Shown here piece after piece: positions 1 through 12,057 of a stretch of DNA of 64,000 nt. The DNA lies in assembly GCF_022581195.2 (NCBI RefSeq), contig NC_061467.1:7378001-7442000 (forward strand). Reading direction: 5' to 3'. Position 1 is the first letter of the stretch. The number at the start of each line of letters is the position of its first letter. The DNA comes from Helicoverpa zea. Lineage: Eukaryota > Arthropoda > Insecta > Lepidoptera > Noctuidae. The notes below the pieces were generated by a model. That model was given only the letters and a program-made list of their open reading frames with translations. It ran no database searches and had not been told where the DNA came from. The position numbers and the translations under genes are program-made.

Positions 1-235
1 TTATAAAAAGTCTACAATATTCTACTACAATATTCGTCTTTCGGTTGGACAGTTCAAGTTATATAGCATAGGTAACCCTTGAAATATTATACAAAGAACT
101 TTGATGCTGTAAAATATAATTTTTACTTCGCTAATGATTCCTACAATCATACGACAATATCTGAAAAGACGACCTCGACACGTTCCACGACTTGAGAAAT
201 TCGTCCGCTTACTCAATTATTATTTATATTTTTAG
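1..235 (+). other. Intron upstream of the first visible transporter exon
   Basis: AT-rich sequence ending in a pyrimidine-rich tract and the acceptor TTTTTAG at 229-235. I see no coding potential. It is inferred to be intronic because the exon that follows opens in mid-protein. Confidence 0.6.
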
Positions 236-3200
236 CAAGAAGAAAAGCCAGCGATGTCAATCCCGTGGCTGAAGTTCTTAACATGCGTGCCTCTATGGGC
301 CATTCTCATCGCCCAATGTGGCCAGGCGTGGGTATTCTACACACAGTTCACAGAACTACCATCGTACATGAACAATATTTTGCATTTCGATATTGTAGCT
401 GTAAGTAATCATTTACTATTACAGTAGGTAAAGAAAAAATTTAAACACAATTTAAAAATAAACTTAGACAAGAACGTCGACCCTATGGTAAGATGTTCAA
501 TCGAATTTGCAAACTTTTTGGGTGATTCGAAATTGGAAGTAGCCATTATATTTGAGAGTTATAAAAGTGGCCAGTAAGATAATCTATTTTATCAGCTCTA
601 GCAACTTAGCGACCTCTTTTCAAGATTTTTTGTTCGTTTTACTGACAAAAAAGGTTTATTATAATCGAAGCTGTATTATATGAACATTGTTTTTCAGAAT
701 TCAAGACTGAGTGCACTCCCGTACTTAACGGCATGGTTGGGCGGTATCGTGCTATGTATATTTGCTGACTGGACCTTAGCCAAAGGGTGGATTTCCAGGC
801 TTAATAGTATGAAGCTTTGGAATACTGTGTGTAAGTAATTACCACTTAGTTTAGTATAATTTCTTAACTGGAAATAGCAGTATTTTTTTTATCGGTTACT
901 TGCGTATATGTATATCTAAGTTTTTTAGACCAAAACTTCATTACGCATTAGTAATATAATAAAGGACTGGTTTTGGTCATCCAAAGTCGAAAGCTAGAAT
1001 GCTAGATCAAGTACTTTGAGTTCATAGTGTCATTCATTATCTAGTGTCAATATTACTAAGGCACTTAGAAACAATCCACGTAGTCATACCAATGAATAGT
1101 TCCTCGATTTCACCCGCATCCCAAGGGAATTGCTTAACAAATAAGTATCCCGATAACAACCAAGATGCTCTTTTGTTACAAATTCCGGACTATAGGGGTC
1201 TTGGTCAGTACTTTATAATCCGACAAATTCGATCGCCCGACGTAAAACGTTTGTCGGATTACTGGGGTCCACTGTACAAGGTTTAAGTTCTCACATTGTA
1301 TATGTGCCATTTCATTCAATGTGATGACCTATTGTGTAATGTTACAGCGGCGTTCATCCCAGCATTTGGTCTGCTGGGCATAGCTTGGGCGGGGTGCGAC
1401 AGGATTGCTGTCATCTTGCTGCTGTGCTTCGCCTCGGCTTTCGGTGGCGCCGCTTATGCTGGTGAGTTATTCATTTTACGAAAAACTATTTATAACAATC
1501 TCGAAGAGCTCGTGGCTAAGTCAAAGCCGCGCGGATCGACCGATTATGAGGTTAGGCAAAGCTTGCCATGGTCGGTTCATGGATGGATCTTGTCATGACG
1601 AGTTGTTTCGTGATTCGAAAGGCACGATGAATTGGTGGGTCCTGGCTGTCATTTGAACATCTTTGGTAGTCGTTACGGGTAGTCAGAAGCGAGAAAGTCT
1701 GACAGCCAGTCTAAGCCTAACAAGGGGTATCGGGTCGCCCTGGTAACTGGGTTGTAAAGGTCCACTTTTGCGACCTAACCCGAAAAAAATACATTGTTTT
1801 AAAACACATTGGTTATATAATATTTATGGTAGGCTTTGCACATCTAAAGAGAAGTAAGGTCACTACGGCTTGTGCCCTCGTGACCTCGATATCTAGACAG
1901 CTGTTTTCCTATCTATTACTTGAGTCAGATCTGCGTAACGGAAGTAAGTAGTTAGGTAGTACGATTAGGTAGAAAATTACTATAGGTCATTTAACTTTGA
2001 TGGAAAATCTTATGTAGGTGCATGTCACTTCACTTTTTAATAATTACTTTGGGAACTAGTGCTCACTCTCAGATAAAAAAAATAGTCTATGTTTCTTTCT
2101 CAGTCTCTCTTTACCTGAATTATTAACAGCCAATTTCTTCATCAAAAGTTAAAGTCAAAGTAAAAGTCAAAGTAATGTCTAAAGTAAAAGTAACGGTCAA
2201 ATTCAATTTTTCTATTAGTTTTGCTGTCACTTTAGCCTTGAAAAAACCTATTTGACCGTTACTTTTACTTTAGACATTACTTTAACTTTAACTTTTGATG
2301 AAGAAACTGACCGTAAGGTTACAATGGGTTACTGAGAAATGGTCGTACAACCTATCAGGAACTTATCTGACAGATAAACTACAACTTTTGGTTCTACAGG
2401 TCTCGGAACCTTACCGGTAAATAACTGACACCTTATCGATGCCCAGTGAAACTCAGGCCTTAGTAAGATTTATATACCTATGTACTAATATTTAATATAC
2501 CATATATTTCAGGTAATCAGATGAACCACATAGATCTGTCGCCTCAGTTCGCGGGTACTATGTACGGTATTACGAACGCGGCGAGCAATATATGTGGCTT
2601 CATGGCCCCTTATGTTGTGGGCCATATTATAAAGGCTGAACAGGTAAATACGTTAGATTTAAAGCATTGTAGTTAGTTTTAAAGGTTGTTATATTTATTA
2701 ATATATATTATAAATATTTTTTTTTTTTCAAAAAACGGAATGTCTGGGTTTTCACTTGATCAATGGCAATAAGCTCTACCCATATCGTTTTATGCGGTTA
2801 ATGAACCCATCATCATCCTCCTGCCCTTACACCAATTTATTTTCGGTAGGCGCTTTTTTTCTTCGATACTATTCTGTCTGCCGTCATCTCATAACTAACA
2901 TTCTTTGTAGCCATGTCGAAATTCACACAATCTCTTAATGAGCCCCAGATGTAATAATTTTTTCCGTTATCACCTAATTTGGGATAATACACGTGAGTAG
3001 AGAGATAGAGGATTCGAAACTTTTCGACATCATTTATTTATTAGATGCTGTCTTAAACATTTCTTGCAATAAATAACACTTAAGTCTGTCATTAAAATTT
3101 CGTTCAACAGCAAACTCTAGGCCAATGGCGTGAGGTGTTCTACTTGGCGGCAGCCATCGATCTCGGCACAAATCTCTTCTATTTATTCTTCGCGAGCACG

Positions 3201-3639
3201 GAGGAACAGGTAATTTGCTTTCTAAAGTCATTTTAAAATATTATCTTTCCCAGGCATATGTAAGAGTAATTTTACAAAGAGTTGACATTTTTATGACGAA
3301 ATAACATTACAATTTGGCAACACCGTTACGGTTTCCTACATAAAATAAAAAATAATCTTATTGACATTGTCGATGTACCATTGTACATTTGTCGATGTAC
3401 CATTGTACATTTGTCGATGTAGAATGGTAGATCGACAATGTCAATAAGATTATTTTTTCAATAAGATTATTTTTATGATTGCTAATGAGCAATCATAAAC
3501 TTTTTGTAAAATTGTCTAGCTCTGGAAAATAATAATTTCTAATTACAACAATATTGTTTATCAGGATTGGTCGCGGTCCGACAATGACGACATGACGGCT
3601 CCGGCGCCCGTCGAGAGCATCCTGTTCCCCGAGTCATAG
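236..3639 (+). CDS. SLC17-family (MFS) anion/phosphate cotransporter, C-terminal half, six exons
   Basis: A multi-pass membrane transporter of the sialin / putative inorganic phosphate cotransporter type. Exons read by eye with GT-AG borders: 236-400, 698-830, 1348-1461, 2513-2643, 3111-3209 and 3565-3639 (stop TAG). The phases agree throughout and give 238 residues. The first exon encodes PWLKFLTCVPLWAILIAQCG followed by FYTQFTELPSYM, a typical SLC17 segment. Exons 2-5 give hydrophobic helices that I read as TM8 to TM12, including AFIPAFGLLGIAW and MYGITNAASNICGFMAPYVVG. The short acidic tail DWSRSDNDDMTAP is cytosolic in the family. Family members are about 450-500 residues, so the N-terminal half should lie left of base 1. 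The substrate cannot be told from this half. No frameshift or internal stop is seen. Intron 3 and intron 5 carry foldback repeats. Confidence 0.9.
1500..1765 (+). repeat. Dispersed moth repeat fragment in transporter intron 3
   Basis: Contains AGTCAGAAGC..AGAAAGTCTGACAG and a pyrimidine/G-rich tract ending near CTGGTAACTGGGTTG. The same modules occur in reverse orientation at 46450-46690, joined there to the GGAAGCCGACCCCAACATAG-type tail. This segment is therefore the middle of one dispersed family. Its class (SINE or LINE tail) is not settled. Confidence 0.55.
2134..2307. repeat. Foldback element (about 174 bp) in transporter intron 3
   Basis: The left arm starts TTTCTTCATCAAAAGTTAAA and ends AAAGTAACGGTCAAAT. 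The right arm is its reverse complement, ending TTTTGATGAAGAAA. Arms are roughly 60-75 bp around a short spacer. The left arm contains an internal small repetition of AAAGTCAAAGT. No coding capacity. Probably a non-autonomous DNA element; superfamily not assigned. Confidence 0.7.
3343..3475. repeat. Foldback with internal 22-bp tandem repeats, transporter intron 5
   Basis: Outer arms AATAATCTTATTGACATTGT and its complement ACAATGTCAATAAGATTATT flank about 2.5 copies of a 22-bp unit reading GTCGATGTACCATTGTACAT. The right arm is followed by a second partial copy of CAATAAGATTATTTTTATGA. Non-coding. Confidence 0.7.
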
Positions 3640-4866
3640 ACAATGTCACAAATACAGATGGCATAAACCAAAACGTTTGGTTCTCAAACTCCTTAGTACG
3701 GATACACGTTTGTATTGTTTCTGGTTTATATTAATTTAAAAAGTATCAATGCAGTAACTAACTGTGGTATAATTATTTTTATTTTGAAAAATAATGTCTG
3801 CTTTATAAATAACTTGAACAGCAATAACATTAATATTGTTCTTTTTTATGTTTATTCTAAGGTTTTAATGTGTATATCACGGATTAACTCTTAAATTATG
3901 TGTGTGATAAGTACTCGTAATAAAAGTCTGTGATAGGTAAGAATGTTGGAAACCGGTCAAATACTATTTGTATTGTTCTTAAGCCGGGCCCGTGGTCTAT
4001 AATTGTTACTTCCTTCAAAATAAGAGAAAAGGGTAGCTCAATATACCCACTATGGGATATCTAATAGCCAAAACGGGGCTTTCGGAAATATCATAAGAAA
4101 GTTTTAATTTGAAATAATGTTAATGAAGTGTTTTTATCAATATGATATGTATAGTAAATGGTACATATTTCAATTTTATATTAACTTACTTGCATATTAA
4201 ATAACTTAAATGGTGCCTTTGATATACATACCATTCGTTTACCGGCCAAATATCATTCGGGATTTTAAAGATTTATACATATATTTCAATGTTTTATCCG
4301 TGTAGCGTATTTTTAAAACCAAAAATGATTTATGTATAGAATTCGGAGAAATAATGTTTTTTTTATTAGTGAAGTAGTTTTAAAGGGGTATACATAAAAA
4401 CTGTCAATTATTTTGCTTGGGCTGAAAAGTGTCCAAATAATAACGTCATTGTTTTGCTCAAAAATAAAAAAAATAAATTGCATAACTTGATAGATTTGGG
4501 AGTAAACTTAAGTTTAGCGTATATTGCGTGTCGAAGTTGTAGCAAATAACTAGCCAATTTATTTATAAAAAACATGGCTGTAGAACAAAGTTCAAATGAC
4601 GGCCGCGAACTATACAAAAAATTAAATTAATATTTAAAAATTAGCATCCCTCCATACACGTTCCGACTTGCATTAGCTATCATGATTCTTAGAGATTTCT
4701 AGATTAGTCACCACATAAGTGGCCAGAATAAATTGATGCTATAGATTTAAATTCGGAATAAATATTTGGTTATTACTGGCCACTGACATTCGAAAAACGA
4801 TTCTCGATTATTTTTTTTCAACTCGCAAGAGCTTGTGGTCTAAAACAAGAAGGTTGGTTATGGATA
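3640..4866 (+). other. 3'UTR of the transporter gene and intergenic sequence
   Basis: AT-rich sequence after the stop codon. The first good polyadenylation signal is AATAAA at 3919-3924; another lies at 6229-6234, so the true transcript end is open. No gene is visible. Confidence 0.5.
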
Positions 4867-5149
4867 GGGCTGCCATCTCGAATTTTGCCAAACCCGGACA
4901 AACATTTTAAAAAACCGGACATTTGGCGTAAATCGCATTTTTTCCCCGAACGAGTACGATTTTTTTAAAACAAAGTAACACCTAATTTGTAATCCATTTA
5001 CTATTAACATACACTTAAATTCAATGAGGTGCTTCCTTACATGAAAAGTGTCCGGGTTTTCGGGACACTTCTTGAAACCCCGCCCGGACGGCCCCCGGAC
5101 GGCCACCAAACGAGGACAAATCTGGGGAAACCCGGACGGATGGTAGCCC
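4867..5149. repeat. Small inverted-terminal element with CCCGGAC-rich body
   Basis: Begins GGGCTGCCATC and ends GATGGTAGCCC, near-perfect inverted termini of 11 bp, about 283 bp long. The interior has several copies of the CCGGAC core. Clear target duplications were not found, so the superfamily is unassigned. The ORF on the minus strand here is a by-product of the repeat. Confidence 0.45.
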
Positions 5150-8100
5150 GAGTTAAGGAGAACAAGGTCTGGAACATTGAACAGTTTTAATAATGAGTGG
5201 CGCAAATCTTTATTGTTTTTTTTTTGTGCAGATCTTGGAATCCAGTAGCAACCTATCCTAAAATATTCTTGGTTTCAAATGCTGCCATTCGCACGTCACT
5301 ATACATAGCCAATGCGAGTTGGGATGTGATCACCGGGGCTTTACATACGTACTTCATGCTCTCATGCTTTCTTGTAGTTTTACTTATTCAGAGGAAACTA
5401 AACACCGAAACTAACGGGTTATTTAAATAAATGTTCTGTGGTGTTAAACATCGTTATATGCTTGTTATGACAATTTTTCTTTTAAAAATGTTTTTATTTC
5501 ATCATTCATTAGAATACATATCATGTCCATCCGTATAAGTAGTCATTGAAATAATTTTGCAGATTAAAGATATTTTCTATGCGTAAATAGATGGTTTAGG
5601 ATATAACCTCACTGGCACGTTTACCTGCCAAAATTATCATACCGTATATAAAATACACGTTAAATTCCTCATATATTCATAACATAATCTTCGCTCATTT
5701 CCATTAAATCGTCAATCGAAACACTTGTTCGCACAATTTATTATCATTTAATTATATGTAGATAGGCATGATGTAGCGTAGTGCGTGCCAAAGACGATAA
5801 ATGTCTTATTTTTGTAAATTATAGCCTTTCTGCATTATTTCTTTCCTGTTATGTCATAATAAATTAAAATAATTACACTTTATCCTTCTGCTCGATTTAA
5901 AACGAATAGGCTTTCCATACCTACTTTTAATAATTTCTTCTGAATCAACCAAAAATAACATATGAGTTAATTTTTAAAATATACAATCATTCCAAACATA
6001 GCAAGCTTACAAATATGAAATATATTTACTCAATTAATTTAAGTTTCAAAGAGTTCAACTGTAAGCGATCAGCAGTATTCATTATGTGATGACCTTAATA
6101 CAAATGTAATCATACAACAAATACTTTATTACGATGTTAATTTTATTTTTAACTTAGATATCCTATAATACTTAACATTTTGTGTTATACTTATTCATTT
6201 ATTCCTAATGTATTTATAAGATTAAGATAATAAACAAATTTTGTTATTTTTATGAATCTCTAGCTTGTCTCATCATGTTTGATTCCCAGTAATGTTTTTC
6301 ATATCAGTAAAATTCAATATAAAACACACTGAGTTCATTTGCTGTGATTATAAAACATTTAAATGCGAAATGTATATAAAACTAAAATGTATATGATATG
6401 ATGACGTAGGTACCTATTTTTTTAGCGAAGGCCAATAAATTTTACAAAAAATACTTAACTTTTTTATTATACACTCCCAATATTGAAAATTTGCATGAAA
6501 TTATAAAAATAAATAACAAATTCAGAATTGAAACCATGTCGAGTGTAGCGTTAGTTTTTTGTCGATCCTAATTGCTTTACATCAACTGCGAGAAAATTAT
6601 AACTTGCGGGCAGACTCCACTACGAGAGAAAGCGACGATTATTATTATTTCCAGTCCATTACCTTTTTGGGTATAGCGATGTTACAATGTCGAGGAAGAA
6701 AAACGGCAGTGGATTGTAAAATAGAATGAGAGCTTTTGATTGTTTTGAGTTTTGGGTTGGGGCGAAATTCACGGGTAATCTGGACACTATCAGCGAGGCG
6801 TCTGCCCGTGGCCCTTCGCACGTAATTACAGAGCCAGGAGGCCCGGGCGTCAATACTAATATTTGCTTACGCCCTGAAGTGAGGCCTCGCTCGGGATGTG
6901 AGCGTTTATCTTATAACGAGGTGTGGCTCTCGTATAATTATGACAGCCGTCAATTTCCGAATGATTGCTGCAAATACGGCAGGTGCCACATTCTGTTCTG
7001 CACGTGATTGTACCTGTCCACAAACTTAGAATTTAAACGACGTTGGTTTTATTTTTAAAATTATAGGTTCCTTGTTCGCCGCAGTTAAAAAAAATCTATG
7101 CACTTTTTAGTATGTTTTTTACTGTCCTAAAGTAATTGCCGAAAATAACAGTTAAAAACGAACCTTTAAAACATTACTTGTGCGACGTCGTTAACTTGTA
7201 AATAAAAGAGTTGCCAACAAAGACGAGGTTATTGGCAAACCCTTGCAATTAACTGTTAACAAAGTATTATTGTTAAGCGCGTGTTTGCCAACATTTTGGT
7301 GTATTGTTCTTTTGTCGATTTCGCCTCAACCCGTCAATTTCAGTGTGCGAATGGGCGAAAGGACGTCGTCGGTCGATCTGCGATAAGTTAAAGAAAAACT
7401 TTACGAGCCGCCAAAGGCGAGTAACGCGAATACAAGGAACAAAGCTTAACGGCCAATGTGTTTATGGCGGTCGGTGGGCTGTTTAACAATATTTTTTGTT
7501 GTGTCGATGTTAAACAATAGTTGCGTTCGGGTCTCCTTGGTTAGGGGTGACGGTATAACGGTGTTGTTATGGTCTGTGTAGGTAGTGTCTGTTTCAGCTT
7601 TATGTTGACACCTATGTCGTTAACGTTTGTAAAGGCGCCGCGCTTTGATGAGCAGCGCGTGTCGGCGATAGCTTTATTGATTTTGTCTCTACTAGTTTAT
7701 GTTGCTCTGTGTTGTCGGTCGGTATCTTTATCAAATGGATCCTGTTACTTATTCTATTCCATACTTACATAGGTGGGTAGGAGATACCTAAGCACATAGC
7801 CGTAGCCCATAACCCATAAGGTCTGTCTATTAAATAGGCCCTCAGGTTTCAGTTTCATTGGCTGCATTGTGAAAATTTCAGAAGTTCGTCTACCATTTCT
7901 TTCAATACATATGAATTATTAAGGCTACCAAGTTGAACATAGATCCTGAAATTGAACATGTTCAATTATGGTCATTCCAAAGTTTTAGCTTATTCGACTC
8001 GTGTTGCAGTAAGCCATTCGCTACGCGACATTTCTATGTTTGTGGTTGGCCAAATGACTAGAATTTGCGTAAAACGTGATGCTGGCCTTGCGAGTGTTTC

Positions 8101-11100
8101 ATCGCGAACTTTCAACCAATTCTTTTGATGCGATTACACCTAGATGTACCTATGGTTTTCCCACAGTTTTCTGACCTTCCGTAACCTTCGTATAGGTTTT
8201 GATCTTTCTCAGAATGGTTCATCTAAGTCGGTTTAATCATGATTATGTAGTTATTTGATTGCTACTATAGTAGGTACCTAATAGATACGATGATGCAGTG
8301 ATTGCATCAGCTCTCAGTCAACACCTCGAACAGATTTATGAGCGCACACAAATCAATATTAATTTAGTAAGATATAATGTTTCATACGGCCTCGTTTAGT
8401 GAGTGGTGCGACACTGATAGCATTATAGATAGGTACCTATTTACTTAGGAAACAACACGTGTGTCAGACGTATCCACCTATCCTTTGAATTATTTACGAG
8501 TCTATCGAGTCGAGACTGTCTGTATTTTAGAAATTGTTGAATGCTCAGATAGCTTAACATTTACTGATCGGAATATAAAAAACACTAGATCTTTCTTTTC
8601 CGCTTCAAAATTCGATTAATTAAAAAATATTTCTGAACGACACGTGGCTTCTCATTCAAACGTTCGTATGACGCTACCTTTTTTTAGGCATTCATTTTAG
8701 TCTGGAGAAAGCAGGGTTCGTCCTACCTAAATTAACAACAAACAAACGCATTGTCCGATTCGTTCCGATGGTAAATTAAAGCGTACGAAACAAGATTTTC
8801 TACAGAAAAGTAATTATAGCGCGGTTCCAAAAAGCGGTTTCGGTTTCGGTAGCAATAAAACTTGCGTTGTCAGCGACAAAAGGGTTTGTTTTTGAGCATT
8901 TCGGACCTTCTTCGAACAGCGGGAGTGGAACCAGCGAACAAATAAACGGTGTACGCGGCGGTTACCGACGAGCGGAGCTAATAACGTGTCGTGTGACATA
9001 ATAGGCGGGACACAGAAACGCGATGCTCATAATGAGCCCGTACCGAGCTTTGTTCTGCACAGAATGGACTCGAAATGTCACCGAGATAGGTTTATTTACA
9101 TCAGAAAGTTGTACGTCATTATGTATTGTGTGCTAAGTCGCACCGTACTAAATCTGTTTTATGGTATTTATAAAAAGAGTTTTGAAGTAAAGGCTCGTTT
9201 ATGGCGAGAGTTCGATTAGTGTATGTTGTTAGTGAGTTAGTGTTGCGTGTTACCACTGATTGAAGTGTTAATAGACGTTGGCACATAACCCCAAGAAAGT
9301 ATTCTGGCGTGGATGTCGGTAGACACACTAATCGTTTGCGTAAACAAACATAGATCAGGGTTTACTGAAGAACGAATGATTGTGTATATACCTATGAGGT
9401 TAGATTTCGGCAGGCTAGTTTCCATAATTACAAACTAACAAAAAGAAAATCTAAATATTTCGCATAACATTTTGTTTCGGGCACACAAATCACATTCAGG
9501 TAATTAGGTACTTTTCCTTTGCCTAATTGCCGATTGCCTACCTCGTTCGTCTAAAAGCACCAAACATTATAGGAAAACCTCATTTTATTTAAATACCGTT
9601 TACGGTAAAGGAAAATCGTCTCGTGCATCGCTTTTGGCTGTTAATTTGCGGTTGTACATACTGGAAACTAGGTCGAGATAGCGCTTAAGATGCTACCGAG
9701 ACTCACTCTTAGAATTCTTGCAATTTAGTTCAGTTTTTTACATAAACAAATGTTACGTAAAAGTTTTGTAGAATTGGTATTGAAAACAAAACTGTTTTGG
9801 TAACGGCATTACGGAGATAAAAAAAAAACAAAAGAAAAAATTGTAACAGCAAACTATTGAAAAGACTGCTCTATTTTTGAACCCATAAAAATTAGTTAAA
9901 TAGAGCAGGACTTTTGTCTAAAAAGCTTTTATGGCGGCGCACCAAAACAAGTATACAGGATCGCAGTAGTAAAAAATATGGCCCGTTAATTGTAACAGTT
10001 TGTTGTTTTTCTTCCTTCCGAAAATACCGCAATGAATCGACACTGTTATATTCTAAGAAATCTTATAGTATAATGAAAATTGAACGGTTCCTTTTTTAAA
10101 ACATCTATATTCTTTTTTTTTGACGCAATTTAAAAAGGAGGTTTAGGTAAGTATGGTATTTGTATGTGGTAAATGATGACGCAATTGCTTGCACTTGCTG
10201 CAGCAGTAATTATGAAAGTCCACGATTTACGTTGAAACGTCTCCCGCGCCCAACTATGCAACTATGTAGTCCCACTAAATAGGTGTTGAAATGAAATCTC
10301 GGGAATGTCGACTCAACTAAAAAGGTGAACTTTAAATATCTAATCCACCTTTCTAGAAAGAAACAGGGAAACGTTTCAAATATTTTAATTAGTGTACCTA
10401 ATGGTAATATGCTCTGCTTCAGATCACCACCGGTTTTGAAATGTTCCCAAATAGAGCAACGTGAGCATGCAACTAGCTCTTTCAGGTAGGTCAAAACTGG
10501 AAGTTCTGTTGAATGTGGATTTACTCGCCTATATTACCACACTGGCTGCATATCGGATTCAACAGTCACCTTTTAAAAAGACACTTGAGTCCATCTATAA
10601 ATTCATGAATCCAGCGGTCCCTAAATAAATGCAGTAAGGTGTACCACTTCCATATGATAGTGCAAATTCTGAGTAACCACAGACCTTCTCTACAAACACA
10701 ATGCCGGATTTGGAGGTAAATTCTGTAAAAGTGGCTCCCTGAACAGATGTTAAGAGGCATGTAGGTACATACACTATTAAACTGATATAAATCCTAAAGG
10801 GCTGTTGTTTAGAACATTGCTTTTTAAACTGATTCATCTCCTAAGTTCATCAAAGGAAGGTAAAAGAATATACTTACTTCAATATTTTACTAACATACGT
10901 GCCATTAAGAATAGTCTAACTACTTAATCATGTTCCAGTACAGCACTGGTTTAAGACTGAAACCGAGTACCTACACTTGCTAATTAGCAAGTGTGGTGTG
11001 CACAAGGCGCTTTCCCGTCCTTACATCACTATGTAGTTGACATTTCTTAAGGCCTAATTAGCTGCGTTCAGTAACACAATAGATCATTTGAATAAAGATC

Positions 11101-11680
11101 TCAAGCATGTAGGACAATGCTAGCGGGTGGGCTGGCCCGAACCTTTGCATATGCAAAACAGAGGCTGCATCAGCGACGGGCGGCCTCTTTGATGTCGGTC
11201 GGTAGACGCGAACAAATTTATGCTCAGTGTCAATACATTAGAGGAGAGCGGCGTCGCGACTGATGTCAGACTCGGCCGTGTTTGAATAATAAGTGCGCAG
11301 CTCCATTGTACGATAGCGTGACCTGTACCGGCTGCCACTGATAATACTGATGCGTAATTTGGCTACGTTTTCCGAAACGGGTCAAAGACATTCCGTTTTG
11401 GTATATAAATGTCATTGACTGTATCTTTTATCAAAGGTGGTTCACATTCAATGCCCTTGCTAATTGCGTCATCTAATTAGAACTGATCGCAATATTGTTT
11501 GGTTTTTTAGTTCTATATCCAACTGATGCTGAAAGCTGAGTAGCATGCAGCTAAACATAGCAACATAAAAAGAAAGTACGTACATATGGCTATTTATAAC
11601 TCCTAACATAAACAAACAAAAAGACAGATGACGTCATTAGCATAACGCACTAATCTCACACCCAAAAAAAACAAAACGTG
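5150..11680. other. Intergenic region between the transporter and hairy
   Basis: About 6.5 kb with no ORF that resembles a protein, no tRNA and no long repeat that I can define. Slightly GC-richer patches at 6740-6900, 7320-7480 and 8820-9060 could be regulatory. The palindrome at 10973-10994 is listed separately. The position suggests 5' regulatory sequence of hairy, which is inference. Confidence 0.5.
10973..10994. promoter_or_regulatory. Perfect 22-bp palindrome: E-box / homeodomain core / E-box
   Basis: A perfect palindrome in which CACTTG and CAAGTG (both E-box type CANNTG) flank CTAATTAG, which carries the TAAT homeodomain core on both strands. It lies about 840 bp upstream of the proposed hairy start site. 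The structure is seen directly; a role as a binding site is inference. Confidence 0.45.
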
Positions 11681-11715
11681 ACGTATGATAATGGAGCTCG
11701 GTGTAATAACGCGGA

Positions 11716-11725
11716 GGCACGCGAG
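11716..11725 (+). promoter_or_regulatory. Hairy/E(spl) site GGCACGCGAG in the hairy promoter
   Basis: Matches nine of ten positions of the Hairy/E(spl) consensus GGCACGCGMC. It lies about 95 bp upstream of the proposed start site. A second core on the minus strand lies at 11764-11771. It is consistent with autorepression, as is common in the HES family. Confidence 0.45.
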
Positions 11726-11808
11726 ACGCCTCGCGCCGCGGCCGCCGCGCCTCGTGCAGGGCGCGCGTGCCTGCCTCGCGTCCCAGCGAGCCGCACGACG
11801 AGCACCGC

Positions 11809-11843
11809 TCAGTCGCGCGTCAACCGCGGCACCCAGCGCACGT
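11809..11843 (+). promoter_or_regulatory. Candidate TATA-less hairy core promoter (Inr + DPE)
   Basis: TCAGTC at 11809-11814 fits the arthropod initiator TCAKTY, with A+1 at 11811. At exactly +28 to +33 (11838-11843) lies GCACGT, which fits the downstream promoter element functional range DSWYVY at every position. No TATA box is present about 30 bp upstream. The sequence is GC-rich, unlike its surroundings, and sits about 135 bp before the hairy ATG. The TSS itself is inferred. Confidence 0.5.
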
Positions 11844-11946
11844 ACCTACGTACCCACGCTCCTCGCTCCAACGATGCTGTGATTGCACTTACGTACGACG
11901 GACTTGAATTTGGATGTTTTTTTAAGTGAAGTGTTAAGTAGTAACT

Positions 11947-12057
11947 ATGGTGACGGGTATTGCCGGCAACCCCCAACAGGCTTCTAACCCTGTGGTGGTG
12001 AATATGAGCCCTTCAGCGACGCAGGTTGAACAGAAAAAGAGTGGTGATAATAGAAGG
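11947..12057 (+). CDS. h: hairy coding exon 1 (residues 1-37)
   Basis: The ATG at 11947 opens MVTGIAGNPQQ and the exon ends SGDNRR at the donor GTAAGT. The start is chosen because MVTG is the conserved Hairy N-terminus and it follows the GC-rich leader. The exon ends just before the basic region. Confidence 0.93.

Noticed and set aside
11678..11929. ORFs overlapping the hairy leader
   Set aside because: GC-rich 5'UTR; Arg/Ala/Thr-rich translations with no homology, ending before the conserved MVTG start.
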